Assembly (NCBI RefSeq): GCF_002105155.1
Contig: NW_019029040.1
Location: forward strand, 173,092 to 237,091
Length of the DNA: 64,000 nt
Source: Lobosporangium transversale
Lineage: Eukaryota > Mortierellomycota > Mortierellomycetes > Mortierellales > Mortierellaceae
Direction of reading: 5' to 3'
How positions within the stretch are numbered: the stretch's first letter is position 1; each line of letters opens with the position of its first letter. This document shows positions 34,114-44,900 of this stretch, one piece after another. The translations under genes and the position numbers were made by a program. The notes below the pieces were generated by a model. The model was not told the origin of the DNA. It worked only from the letters and a program-made list of their open reading frames with translations, and made no database searches.

Positions 34114-37100
34114 TTATAAAAAAAAGGTACAGCCTTACTGTAGGGCAAAGATCTTTTAACAATTCATTTGTAGCGTGAGAAAAGGAATACGAGCTTTTTT
34201 TCCCCTCTTCATGTTGATCTTTAAGATATGGATGATATGATTACGGCCTGGCTTGGTATGGTTGCAATAATTGGCTGTCTTTCTCACTGGCGTCGAGCTG
34301 TGTAATCAAGAGGGGGATCTGGGAGTACCATAAAAAAATAAGTAGCCGCCGTAAATAATTGTATCCGTACTTTTGGCGACACAAGCGTTTATCGAGACTT
34401 ACTTTCTTCACCTGCGCACTTTGTGAGCGTTGATAGCTAATGTTTATGCGGCTGCATCAAAGCAAGGCAAAAAAAAAAAAAAAAAAAAAAAAAGAAAGGA
34501 AAAAGCGATCGGTGTGAATGTTTGTTTGTGATATGTGGCAAATGGGATCAGCAAGTGTTGACGATAAGATAGAACTGAGAATTGACGATTGAGAAGTGAG
34601 TGAGATGTATCAAAGCACTATCAGTCTTTATTTAATGACGATCCATAGTAGTAAAGATCCCGAGAATCGCCACCGTCAACTATCATGACGGTAAAGACGG
34701 GCGCCAAGGTGAAGATAGAAATATCAGAGCAAAAGGAGGCACAAACAGATACATTCGCAAAACGGATGAAGTGGAATGGTGGTACGACAGCAGCGAGGGG
34801 GTCGTGTGTGACATCCAAAAGCAAAACATGTGCATCATCATTTTCCGCAATTCAAATTCTCCCTTTCTTGTGCTGAGACGATTATGCATTGCTGCAGTGT
34901 ATCTCATTTATTTGCTCTGAGGATAATAACTACCACGTTGTTTGGATTGTGTGAATTAATGCCGATTCTTCAACATTCTATTTCGGACAGCCAAAAGCCT
35001 GACAATAGACAATCCAGTCATCATATAAGCAACAACACACCAAGCGGCAGATATCCCAATGCAGGAGTGCATGTGTTGCACACCGGCGAGACAAATTTCA
35101 GTCAGGTAATGGTCCATTTGCTCGATTAATTTTTTTTTCCTCTTAATCGGACATGTTGAGCCCACATGTCTCTGCTGACACTGATTTGTTCTTTGAATTG
35201 CATCTTTTTGTATTTCCACAGGCCCCTCCGACTCCTCCTCTCGAGGAAATTCGTAAGAGCATTGAGGTAAAGTCTAACATCCCCACAACTTTTTTTTTAA
35301 AGTTTATCCACACATGGAAAGATGCTCATTTTAAGCACCTATGTGTCGTGGATATCTACTGTCTCTATTGTAGATGATTCAAAGTCTCCCTGTTATTATG
35401 AGTCCCACAATCCCTTCCTGGCCTGCGCCAGCTCGCAGTGTCACTGGAGGGAAGCTGCCGGGTAAATTGCCCAAAGCGGCATCAGCACATCATGCTAGCA
35501 GTGATGACAGTTCAGAATCAGGGAGCGACTCTGAAAGTTCATCATCGGATGCCGATTCTGAGAACGTTACCATGAGCGATGCAGACGTGCACACTCGGTC
35601 AAGGAAACATATCGGGTACAGTTGTTCTACCATTCATGTTTTTGTTTCATCATTGTCCATCATTTTGAAGCGACCATAAACATTGACCTTCTCCTTTTAT
35701 TCAACCTATATTACATCTTCCCTTTCCTACTTTCCAACCCATCATTTTAAAAATCATTATCATCAACTTTGCTATTATCATCTTTGCTTTCGTCACTCAA
35801 AAAAAAAAAAAAAAAAAAAAAAAGTCGGAAGACTGCAAAGCGAAGGAATTCTAAATCAGAGCCCATGGCAGGAAAGCGACCTGCAGGAGCCACTTCAGGA
35901 AAGATGCCACCAAACTCTGCTCGATTCAAATATGACTCCCATGCCAGAAAGACATCTATGGGACAGTACTGCTGTGAACTCTCTTCGGCACAGGTGAATG
36001 ATCTTCCGCGGCAGCACAATGGCATGTCCTTGTCAAAGTCACCTGTAGTAGTTAGAATCAGTATACCCTCCTACTTGCTCCCTATCAAACCCTTACCCGC
36101 ACCTGAAAAACCCAAAACTTCACCCAGTATGCCATCAAAATCAAAAGCAAAGCCGTTCAGGACAGATTCCTCGAGTGATGATCGGGATATTGATATGGAC
36201 AGCAGGCGTTCCCGTCGTGACAAGGAGATGGGTCTTGATTCGAGCCGACATAAGGATAGTGAAAGTAGGAGGATTCAGCCAAAGCATAGTGAAAGATATC
36301 CGAGCCCATCTAATACGAAAAGCTTGACAAAGCGTGGACGTTCGTACTCTTCAGATGAATCTGACTCTGAGGGGAATAAGAAATCAAAGCTGTCGGCATC
36401 GACATCATCAAGAGGCCTCAAGGAAAAGTACTCAAAAGATGATATGCGTTCAGATGCAAAGAAGAGAATGTCCGAGAGTAGTCTGGCATCGATTGCGAGT
36501 CCGAGTGGAAGACGAGACTCATCGGCGTCTAATACGACTTCTAAAACCAAAGCAGAGTATTACGACGACAAAGGCTATCGTGGGGATGAAAGACGTTCTA
36601 TTAGCAGCACTGTTGAAAAGTCTTCTGGGCGATCCAAAGAGTCACATTCGCTCTCACCAACTTTGGATCGTAATAAACGTTCAAAGATGCGTCCGTCATA
36701 CCACAGTGCTGATGAAGGTGAATTGGATGAGCCTGTGAAGCGCGAACGAACATCTAAGGATTTGAAGTCCTCTAAGAGCCAGCAGGACGCCTTGACCACT
36801 CGAACAGATTCAAAGGATAGCAAAGCACGAGCGGATTTGATTCCTGTTCGAAAGCGTGATAACTCTAAAGAGCGCAGCAGTGGATCATCTGACCTCCGTC
36901 GTAGGACGAAGGAGGATGATAGCGCGAAAGAGACAAAAGATAAAGCAGCCTATATCGAAAAACCGACTTCTACAACTCTGAGTAAGGAAAAGAAGCATAG
37001 GGATGAAGATTTTTCAGCTACAAGTCGGAGTGGAAGCAAGAATGACACAGGCTCAAAGGTGGACCGTAATAGCTCTTCGACATCAGCTACATCTTCTTCG

Positions 37101-39434
37101 CCTAGTCGGCGCTCTAGCAGAGATGGCCAGAAGGATACTAAAGCAAGAAGTGAAAAGGATGCAAGAGAAGAGACCACATCTTCTACACAGCGAAGCAGTA
37201 CAGGGAACAAGGACCGCTCTACAAAGGACCGTTCACGAGGTCGATCTCGCACACCTTCAAGGACCCGCTCACGATCCAGGTCGCCTAGAAGTCGCTATGA
37301 TCGCAATAGGAGCCCTTCTCGCAATGACAACCGAGATAGTAAATCAAACCGCGATCGTCGCGACTATGACGACGATCGAGGCTCTTCAAGACGCAAGCAG
37401 GACGGTCGTCAAAGGGATGGCAGTCGAGAGCGGAATGATCGGTCTGGAAGAGGACGCAGCAGAGATCGTAGCCGAGATCGTAGTCGAGACCGCTTTGGGC
37501 GTGATAGGAGCCGAGATAGATCTCGGGACAGAAGTCGTGACCGTGATAGTCGAGATCGTAGTGTTGACCGAGACCGAGGAGGAAGTCGCGAAAGGAGCCG
37601 TGACCGAAAACGAGCAAGGTCACGCTCACCACGAGATCGTTCGCGTGACCGCGATGGAAGGAAGGACAGTGATCGTCGAAGGGAAGCTTCAGCAACGCCA
37701 CTTCTCTCTAGCTCTGCTAGTCGGAATGAAGCAAGACTTGAGAGCAAGACATTACAACAGCAGCAACAACAGCAGCCGCAGCAGCAAGATTCAAACAAAG
37801 CAGGCTCAAATCGTCGTGAGTCTGAGAGCAGACTCAGCACTTCGTCTTCATCAACCAATGTCAACACCAATGTTATCTCCAAATCCGATCCCAGCTCTAT
37901 ACGGCGGCCATCCCAAGCAATTAAGGAGGAATTACCCTCACCGCCCGCTGCAATATCTTCAAATAACTCGTCAACTGATTTACGGGGACAGCAGGATGAC
38001 CTTAAGCGACCAGCACCAACTAGTAACTCAAGTACTACGACTGTTAAACGAATGTCGATTGAGGACTACCAACGGAAAAAGGGTAGCATCAGTTCAGACA
38101 AAGTAGAGACGCCCAAGGCGATTTCAGATTCGCCTGCTCTTGCCTCTGCAACTGCCACGATGCCAGGAAAATCAATTTTGGGGTCCAAGGAATCAACTCA
38201 GAAGACTACTTCCCCCACAGGTCAAAAGCCATCTGGTGCAGGCAACTCATCGTCTTCATCCTCATCCAAGCCATCCTCGGAAACAGCAAGGAAAATTACA
38301 GAGTATTACAATACCTTCCGAATGTAAGTATAAAAACTAGATTACGCTCTTTAGGGAAGCAAATACCTATGGCTGTGTGATTGTGTACTTTGTAAAAATT
38401 GACTTTTTTTTATTTTTTATTTTTTTTTATTTTTTATTTTTATTTTATAATGAATCATGGATCTATAGGCGTCATGCTGAGGGCATCACTTTCAAACACA
38501 GTGCGGATAACGCACTGAAGAACCTGGATAATCCTCGTTTGGGTGCTATTCAGTACTTTTTGAGCGCAATTGAGTTTATAGCTGCGTTCCATGCTAATGA
38601 CAAGTACCACTCGTATTCTAATCCTGGAAGGCCAGATGTTGCTGTGAAAGAATCTATCAACTCTTGGGAGACTATGCGACAGTTTATCTATGCGTTGACC
38701 AACCAATGTCGCTCGAACCATCTTACTGGATTAGATGGTGTCAGGTAAAACATAAATCAATTGATTGTTTCTTTTGATAATAAGTAAATTTCATTTTTTT
38801 ATTATGATTGTTTAACCTTTTTTTTTTTTTTTTATTATTATTATTATTTTTTATTATTTTTTTAAAAAAAAAAAAATGTAGTGCGTTGATGGAGGTTCTT
38901 GTTTATTACAAAGTCTATAGTTACCAAATTATGCAACTGCGGAAAGAAATGTTAAAGAGTGGTCAATTCAAGACAGCAAAGACAGCAACAAGCAAAGATG
39001 AGAATGGTACGCCTACAACAGTTGCAATTCCACAGGAGATGGCCAGTCGGATGCTTCAGAACGTGGAAGACTGGGCTCATATTCAGAAGCGAATGGATGA
39101 TTGTCAGAAGTGGTTGACACCCGATATTGCGCGGGAACAGTTTCCCGAGACATTCGGCAAATGGTGTATTCATCCAGACCAAATTGGACAGGCAGGACCA
39201 GATTTTGATCCATATGTGCCTGGAACCACTTTCCAAAAGATTCATTGGCCTCTTGGACTGCACTTACATCTGCATGAGTTGATGGGATTTGTGGGGTCAG
39301 CATTGAGTGAATACCAGAGACTCAATAGACTGCAGCACCCTGGTAACGGCAATGGTAAAAATGGTAGCAACAGTAGTGGTAATAGTGGTGGCGGCAGTGA
39401 TGGCAATGGTGGTGATAGTCAGCGTAACAAGTAG
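33429..39434 (+). CDS. AF4/FMR2 (AFF)-like scaffold protein, probable super elongation complex subunit, 7 exons
   Basis: Exons are 33429-33802, 34991-35105, 35222-35266, 35374-35615, 35825-38323, 38469-38744 and 38882-39434, totalling 1,367 residues with closed phases. Intron 1 is unusually long (1,188 bases) and least certain. A serine/acidic block (SSDDSSESGSDSESSSSDAD) is followed by basic RKTAKRRN, as in the AFF transactivation region. SPVVVRISIPSYLLPIKP resembles the AFF motif around PLIVKIDLNLL. A long S/R/D/K-rich middle contains many RSRD and RDRS repeats. The C-terminus, from EYYNTFRMRHAEGITFKHSA through GAIQYFLSAIEFIAA and SALMEVLVYYKVYSYQI, matches the helical AF4 C-terminal homology domain. 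AFF proteins bridge ELL/EAF and P-TEFb to release paused RNA polymerase II; fission yeast Ebp1 is a distant relative. Intron 4 ends in a poly(A) run directly joined to the AG acceptor. Confidence 0.7.
35799..35823 (+). repeat. 25-nt poly(A) forming a 3' splice site
   Basis: The A tract runs to 35823 and the next G (35824) completes the AG acceptor of intron 4 of the AF4-like gene. There is no pyrimidine tract between branch region and acceptor, only A. Confidence 0.8.
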
Positions 39435-39741
39435 TTTATTATTATTATTATTTTTTATCATCGGCATTCTCATGTTTAAAGTTGTCTCTTTTTTTTTTTT
39501 TTTTTTTTTTTTTCTTTTTTTCTTTTTTTTTTAATATCCTCCGCCCCTTGTATTTCTAGGCATTGCTCCATTTCTATTTTCTTTTCACTTTCATATTGCT
39601 GATGCCTTTCTGTTCATTCGGTTTATGGTTTCAATCAAAATCGTCTGGATAGAAATTGCTCTATTCACCCATAATACATATTTTTCCTTTCCTTCAAATT
39701 TAGTCTATTCGTTTTTTTTTTTCTTTTCCTTTTTTTACTAT
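39435..39741. other. Convergent 3' spacer
   Basis: T-rich sequence, including a run near 39488-39513, separates the ends of the AF4-like and Alba genes. No gene is seen. Confidence 0.5.
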
Positions 39742-40822
39742 TTACAAATAAATGTCATTTCCTGTAGGAGCCTGATACCCTATAAACCTTCTGACGGCAG
39801 CATCTTTATCTAAAATAGCACCAGGCCACGTCTCATGATTCTCATTATCGACATTATCATTATCATCATTATCAGATTCATCTGCATGTTCATCCCGTGG
39901 GATGGTGGCACCAGGAATACTCGGATCTATTCCTATCAAAGCCGATCCAGATGCAGAAGAAGTTGTAGTCGTAATAGATGTCAATGTAGATGCAGATGTA
40001 GATGTAGATGTAGCTGTCGTCGTCATTGTGGCAGGAGGTAATTCTTTTGAAAGACGGATACGAATAGTAGGACGATGCCTGGAGACTGTAAGTGGATCCA
40101 GATTAGGTTGATCAGGGTTTGGATCCCAGATCTCTTGCTCTGTGATCTGACCGATTTCTGTGAATTGATGAAGAGATCCCTCCATCCGACGTTTTAAAAT
40201 TTCTGCAACAGTGACGGCTTTAGGGATGGAACGACCTTGGGCTTTAATGGTAAGGACGCCACGAGTGGTCGTCGGTGTCGTTACTGTTGTCGTTACAGGT
40301 TTTTTGGAAGATTGGTTTGAAACTGGGTTTGATGTCGACGTTGATATTGAGGTCGAAGATGAGGTTAAAGTTGACGACCCTGATCCTGATCCTGATCCTG
40401 ATGATGCTTTAGTATTTTGTGCTGATGTACTCTAAAATAAAAATAGAAAAAGAAGAAAAGACATTAGAGATTATTATATTCTAACAGTTGAGGGAAAAAG
40501 AATAAAGGAATAAATAAGAACAAACCTTTGATTTCCGTTTTTCGTCTATTGAAGTTCTTGTTGGATTTGTTTGATCTATATTGTCTTTGATATCTTTATT
40601 ATCTTGATCGTCATGATCAACTTCATTCAAGATTTCGAGTCCACGACTAACATAGACTCGAATCTTGCCGTTGGGTGAGATGACCATGACGCCATGTTGC
40701 TGGGGTCGGTTATGTTGTTGAGTACTGATCCCTTCGCCTTTTGTCGTAGAGGTAGAGGTTGAGTCATCATCATTTTCGAATTTGGATCGTGTTGTTTTGG
40801 GACGTCGGTGATAATTCTCCAT
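39742..40822 (-). CDS. Alba-domain protein, RNase P/MRP subunit (Rpp25/Pop6)-like, 2 exons
   Basis: Exons are 40822-40526 and 40431-39742, giving 328 residues. The start chosen is MENYHRRPK, close to an upstream in-frame T-rich leader that is unlikely to be coding. The Alba fold begins GVMVISPNGKIRVYVSRGLE (about 44-63). It is then interrupted by about 100 disordered residues, which include the splice site, a GSGSGSGS run and T/S-rich sequence. It resumes with VLTIKAQGRSIPKAVTVAEI, LKRR and HQFTEIG. A later strand is RHRPTIRIRLSKEL. The C-terminus is acidic. Alba-type Rpp25 and Rpp20 bind the P3 RNA domain of RNase P and MRP. General Alba RNA- or DNA-binding roles are an alternative. Divergent from the CENP-W-like gene. 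Confidence 0.75.
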
Positions 40823-41043
40823 TGTTACTCCTTTTTTGCTGTCTACTTTTTTTTTTTTTTCTGTTGGTTGTCGGTAAGTAGTAGGTAAATGTAGCCGTAG
40901 AAAGTTATAATATAAAAAAAAAAAAAAAAAAAAAAAAGTCACGTGGAACATTGTCATTTAAGAATAAAAGAAAAAAAGTTCGTTTTTTGTGTTCCTGACA
41001 TTGAAACAAAGAGCTTCTGTCATTCCAACCGATTAAACCCTCC
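40823..41043. promoter_or_regulatory. Divergent promoter of the Alba and CENP-W-like genes
   Basis: Only 220 bases separate the two start codons. It holds a 20-plus-nt A tract (40914-40937) immediately followed by GTCACGTG (40938-40945), a perfect CACGTG E-box matching the Cbf1/CDEI consensus. Function is inferred. Confidence 0.5.
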
Positions 41044-41471
41044 ATGACACGTCTTTATCCACGAAGCACGCTCAGGAGAATCATCCTAGCACATGAACCG
41101 ACAATGAGTTTGTCCAAGAATGTGGACATTGAGGTAAAAAAAAAAAAAAAAAAAAAGAATGTTGGTTAAAAAAAAATAAGACCGTATATAGTTCCTGACA
41201 TTTCTTTCTTTCTTTAAAATGATTAAGCTTTACGTCCTCTATCAGCTGTTTTTACACAGACTTATCACAGAAGCCAGTCGTCAGGCTCAACTCACTCATG
41301 ATAGCATCATTCAATCCAGACATGTTAGTCGAGCACTCAAGGTAAGAAAAAAAAAAAAAAAAAAAAAAAAGAAAGAAAGAAAGAGAGTCAATTGTGAGTA
41401 AATGTTAACTCTGTGCACTAATTTATTTTTCCCCCTCATTTTAGGTGGTCTTGCAACAATTCAAGGGCTAA
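41044..41471 (+). CDS. CENP-W-like histone-fold kinetochore protein, 3 exons
   Basis: Exons are 41044-41133, 41228-41341 and 41445-41471, giving 76 residues. The protein opens MTRLYPRSTLRRII, then LSKNVDIE, LYVLYQLFLHRLITEASRQA and SRHVSRALKVVLQQ. These match the compact histone fold of CENP-W: a P-R-x-T-L-R-R-I opening, S-K-N-V-D, a helix with FL-x-RL-x-x-E-x, and a final K-x-V-L helix. CENP-W pairs with CENP-T (the Cnn1-Wip1 pair in yeast), binds centromeric DNA and helps recruit the Ndc80 complex. Length is typical for the family. Both introns contain 21-24 nt poly(A) runs starting within a few bases of the 5' splice site. The gene is easy to miss because no exon exceeds 114 bases. Confidence 0.82.
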
Positions 41472-41981
41472 GTCTGTGATATAGACAATGCTTTGTACTT
41501 CTTCTCTTCCTCTTCCCCTCTTCTTTATACCTTACAGAGATAAAAACAACTCCGTATACAAATTTATTCACAATTTCTTGCTGTACTTTTAGTAATAACA
41601 GTAATAACAATAAAAAAAATGTAAAATATAAATACTAATGTTAGTCCCCGAGACTACTCCAACCACGAGGACAAATTCATGAGGACTTGTTCGTTGCCAA
41701 GGATGATCTTTTGACCAAATAAAACGGGCAAATTTGCCCATGTATCTTTCATCAACTACATGGGTAGGCTAGATCCAGTTCTCTGTGCTTTTTACTAGCA
41801 GAAAAATAACCCCCCATTGGACTACTTGTCGCCCAATACGAGGCCGTACAGAAGCAATACTGGTGCTCCGACTTCTCTGTATTTTTTTTCGAAAAACTAG
41901 TAAAAACATCTCCATCTCCAAATATACTGTTGTCAAGGCTCGGTTACACATTCTCTTCTGGTTTTCTAGAACTTTATTCAT
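41472..41981. other. Convergent 3' spacer before the STAND gene
   Basis: Contains 3' untranslated sequence of the CENP-W-like gene (AATAAAAAAAATG near 41608) and of the minus-strand STAND gene. No gene is supported. Confidence 0.5.
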
Positions 41982-44900
41982 CTATTTATTTTCCAGTTTC
42001 ATTTTGGGTGAAGTACAGCCACATACGATCATAGGTACTACATCGCAATCCTTGCATGTGATGTTGGTGAGACGATATTGACTGATCAATTCGCTCAACC
42101 TTGTTGGCTCCCTACAGCTGCAAGCCTTAGCTTCTGATCCTATAGTTAAGGACTCGAGGTTCGCTCTGTTGGGGAGCACTTCAGACTTGGATATCACTGA
42201 TGCCATTGTCATGATCTCGTTGCTTGCTTCTTGACTAGTTGGACATTGAGCTGGTCCATCTACAGCCCCACGCTCCACCAGGAGCTTTCTCTCCACCTCG
42301 CTCAGTCCAGCTACACTTTGGATACGTGCACTACCAGCATAAAGCACTGTTTGTCTTGTGTTCCACTTCAAGCGGTAATGACATCGATCGCCCTCTTTGA
42401 TGACTTGCCACATTCGAACAGATGCGTCTTGGGATCCTGCTACTAGGAAGTAGCCTTCTTCAGAGACGTTCCATGCAAGAGTCTGGGGATATCCTCCCGG
42501 ATGTGGAGCCACAGCCAGACACCTGAATGAGCGTGGATCCCACAATCTCACTGTCATGTCATCACTGCTTGTGGCAATGTACCGGCCATCGGGTGTATAA
42601 GCTGCGGCAGAGATCCCCTCGGTGTGTCCCTCAAGTGTATGCAGCACAGCTCCTGATTCAGTGTCCACCACGTTTATTGATCCTTGTTGGCTTCCAACAA
42701 TCATTTGTGGATCGGATGGTGAAAATGCTATCCAATGTTGATAATCATCAAACTTTGTTTCAAAGCATAGCTCGCCCTTTTCTGTGTTCTGCACCCGTAA
42801 ACCAGTGCGGTGGTTGAGGAACGCATTTTTTTGGCTGTCGGGCGAGTATATCATGGAGGATTCGAACACATCCTCCAGCTCATACATGAGCTCTCCCGAG
42901 TGTGCTGCCCAGACTTTAGTTCTACCCACATTATCACTCGATGCAATCTGGCGACCATTAGGGGAGAACACCACACGTCGCACTATAGTACTATGACCTT
43001 GTAGAATACCTATGAGCTGCCTTGTTTGAGTGTTCCACACGCTCACGTCGCCATGGTAATGGCCACAGACGATTAGGTGGCCAATAGGTGAAAAATCTAT
43101 GGTGAGGATTACATCGTCTTGCTTTCTTTGCCATTCTAAAGTATAGAAGACTTGGCCGGACTGAGTGTCCCAAAGGTGCACACGTGGAGTGTTGTGGCAA
43201 GAAGCAAGCAACAGCCCATCATATGAGTACTTGACATCGTGTGCTGCTTCTGCGTGGCTTTGTAAAACATGGATAGGCCGACCTGTCTGGATATCCCACA
43301 CGCGCACTGTACCGTCCAAGCTGGATGAGGCTATGTGCTGTCCATCCGGTGAACACCTGACACTAGTAATCGACTTTGTATGACCATGCGAATCATGGCT
43401 AGACTGTCGTGACTGAGTATCCCACAGTCGTATCGTCTTATCTCTACTGAACGACGCTAGCTGATGGTTGATTGGAGAATATGACACACGATATACTTCT
43501 TTTGAATGACCATATAAGGTATTGGTGTGCTGTCCTGATAGCGCGTCCCAAAGCCGAACGGTATAGTCGAGGCTGCAGGTAGCAATCTGCTCCCCATTCG
43601 GAGAATATTTCAAGTCGTTGATTATATTAGAGTTTCCCTTTAAAGTATTGATAACTTTCCCTGTTTGGATGTTCCACTGATATGCCTTCTTCCTCGTGAA
43701 CGAAGCAGCAAGTTTCCCACGTGGTGAGCATTGAATACCCTTTATATCACCGTCATGCTTTAAAGTCCATTTCTTTTGACCCGATACTACATCCCACGCA
43801 TACAATAAGGGGCTTCTGTCACAACGGAAGATGATTTCTTGGCCACTAGGCGAATATATAGCTTGTGTAACTCGTTCCTGATCGACATGCAGAACGAGGG
43901 TCTGCTGTCCTGATATGGCATCCCATAATCGTATCATCTTGTCGTTCGCGCTTGTGGCAATCTGCTTGCCATCGGGCGAATACGTCAAACTCCACACACC
44001 GCCACTATGGCCTTCTAATGTGTACTGGAGCTCACCAGTTTGCAGGTCCCAAACTTGCACTAGTTCTTCGCCAGCAGAGGCAAACTGATAGCCGTTTGGC
44101 GAGTATACCATATGAGAAACAATTTGTGTGTGGCTTTCCAGGTTATGGATCAATGTGCCTGATGTGGTATCCCAGATCCCAACTGAATGCTTATCATTTC
44201 GAGAAGCAATGTGTCGACTGTCCGGCGAGTATACAAGTTGATAGGCCACTTCATAGCCCTTTAATGTTAGAACCTTCTCCCATGTCGATGTGTTATAGAC
44301 ATTGATTGAACCGTCGTCGATAGCTGCTGCGAGTGTCCTGCCGTCAGGAGAATATGATCCGTTCCATACCAGGTCACTTTCACAGAGGAGTGGCCATTCA
44401 CCAAATTGTACGCCATCCATCTTGGCGTCGCTTAAGTCTGCTTCGCGAAGCCAACAGTTCCGAAGGTTGGTCTTCCTTAAATCCGCTCCTTGTAATTGAG
44501 CACATTCGAATATACCGTGGCTGAGGTCTGCACCTGGGATTTGGATGCCCCGCAGGTCCGCTTCAATAAATGTCTCTCCCGCTTTAATCAAGATTGTCAT
44601 CGCATTGCTTGCTGCTATCCGCCATTTGCTATCATTCTTCGAGAGCTCTACATAGTCATACAGTTGCTGTTTAAATACCGGCTCCAGTCGTACTCGGTCC
44701 TCCAAAAACTGCAGGATAGATGGCTCTCCCACGAGGCTTCTCCATACTAAGGGTGAGGCTTCATCTGGTATGGCGGAGTCCACTCCTTCTTCAATCATCT
44801 CGCTCTCTTTGACCTCAAAGCTAAACTCTGAACTGACACTCTGTCGACGAGAACTGGGTGTTGCCGTTGCCTCTTCGCCCTTCGTGAGAGCATTCATCAC

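Noticed and set aside
37003..38106. 367-codon plus-strand frame inside the AF4-like gene
   Set aside because: It is a shifted frame of exon 5, whose own frame carries the RS/RD repeats and joins the conserved C-terminal exons in phase.
40823..40957. N-terminal extension of the Alba protein (in-frame ATG at 40957)
   Set aside because: The extra residues come from poly(T)/poly(A) and hydrophobic sequence unlike any Alba protein; the internal ATG at 40822 is preferred.
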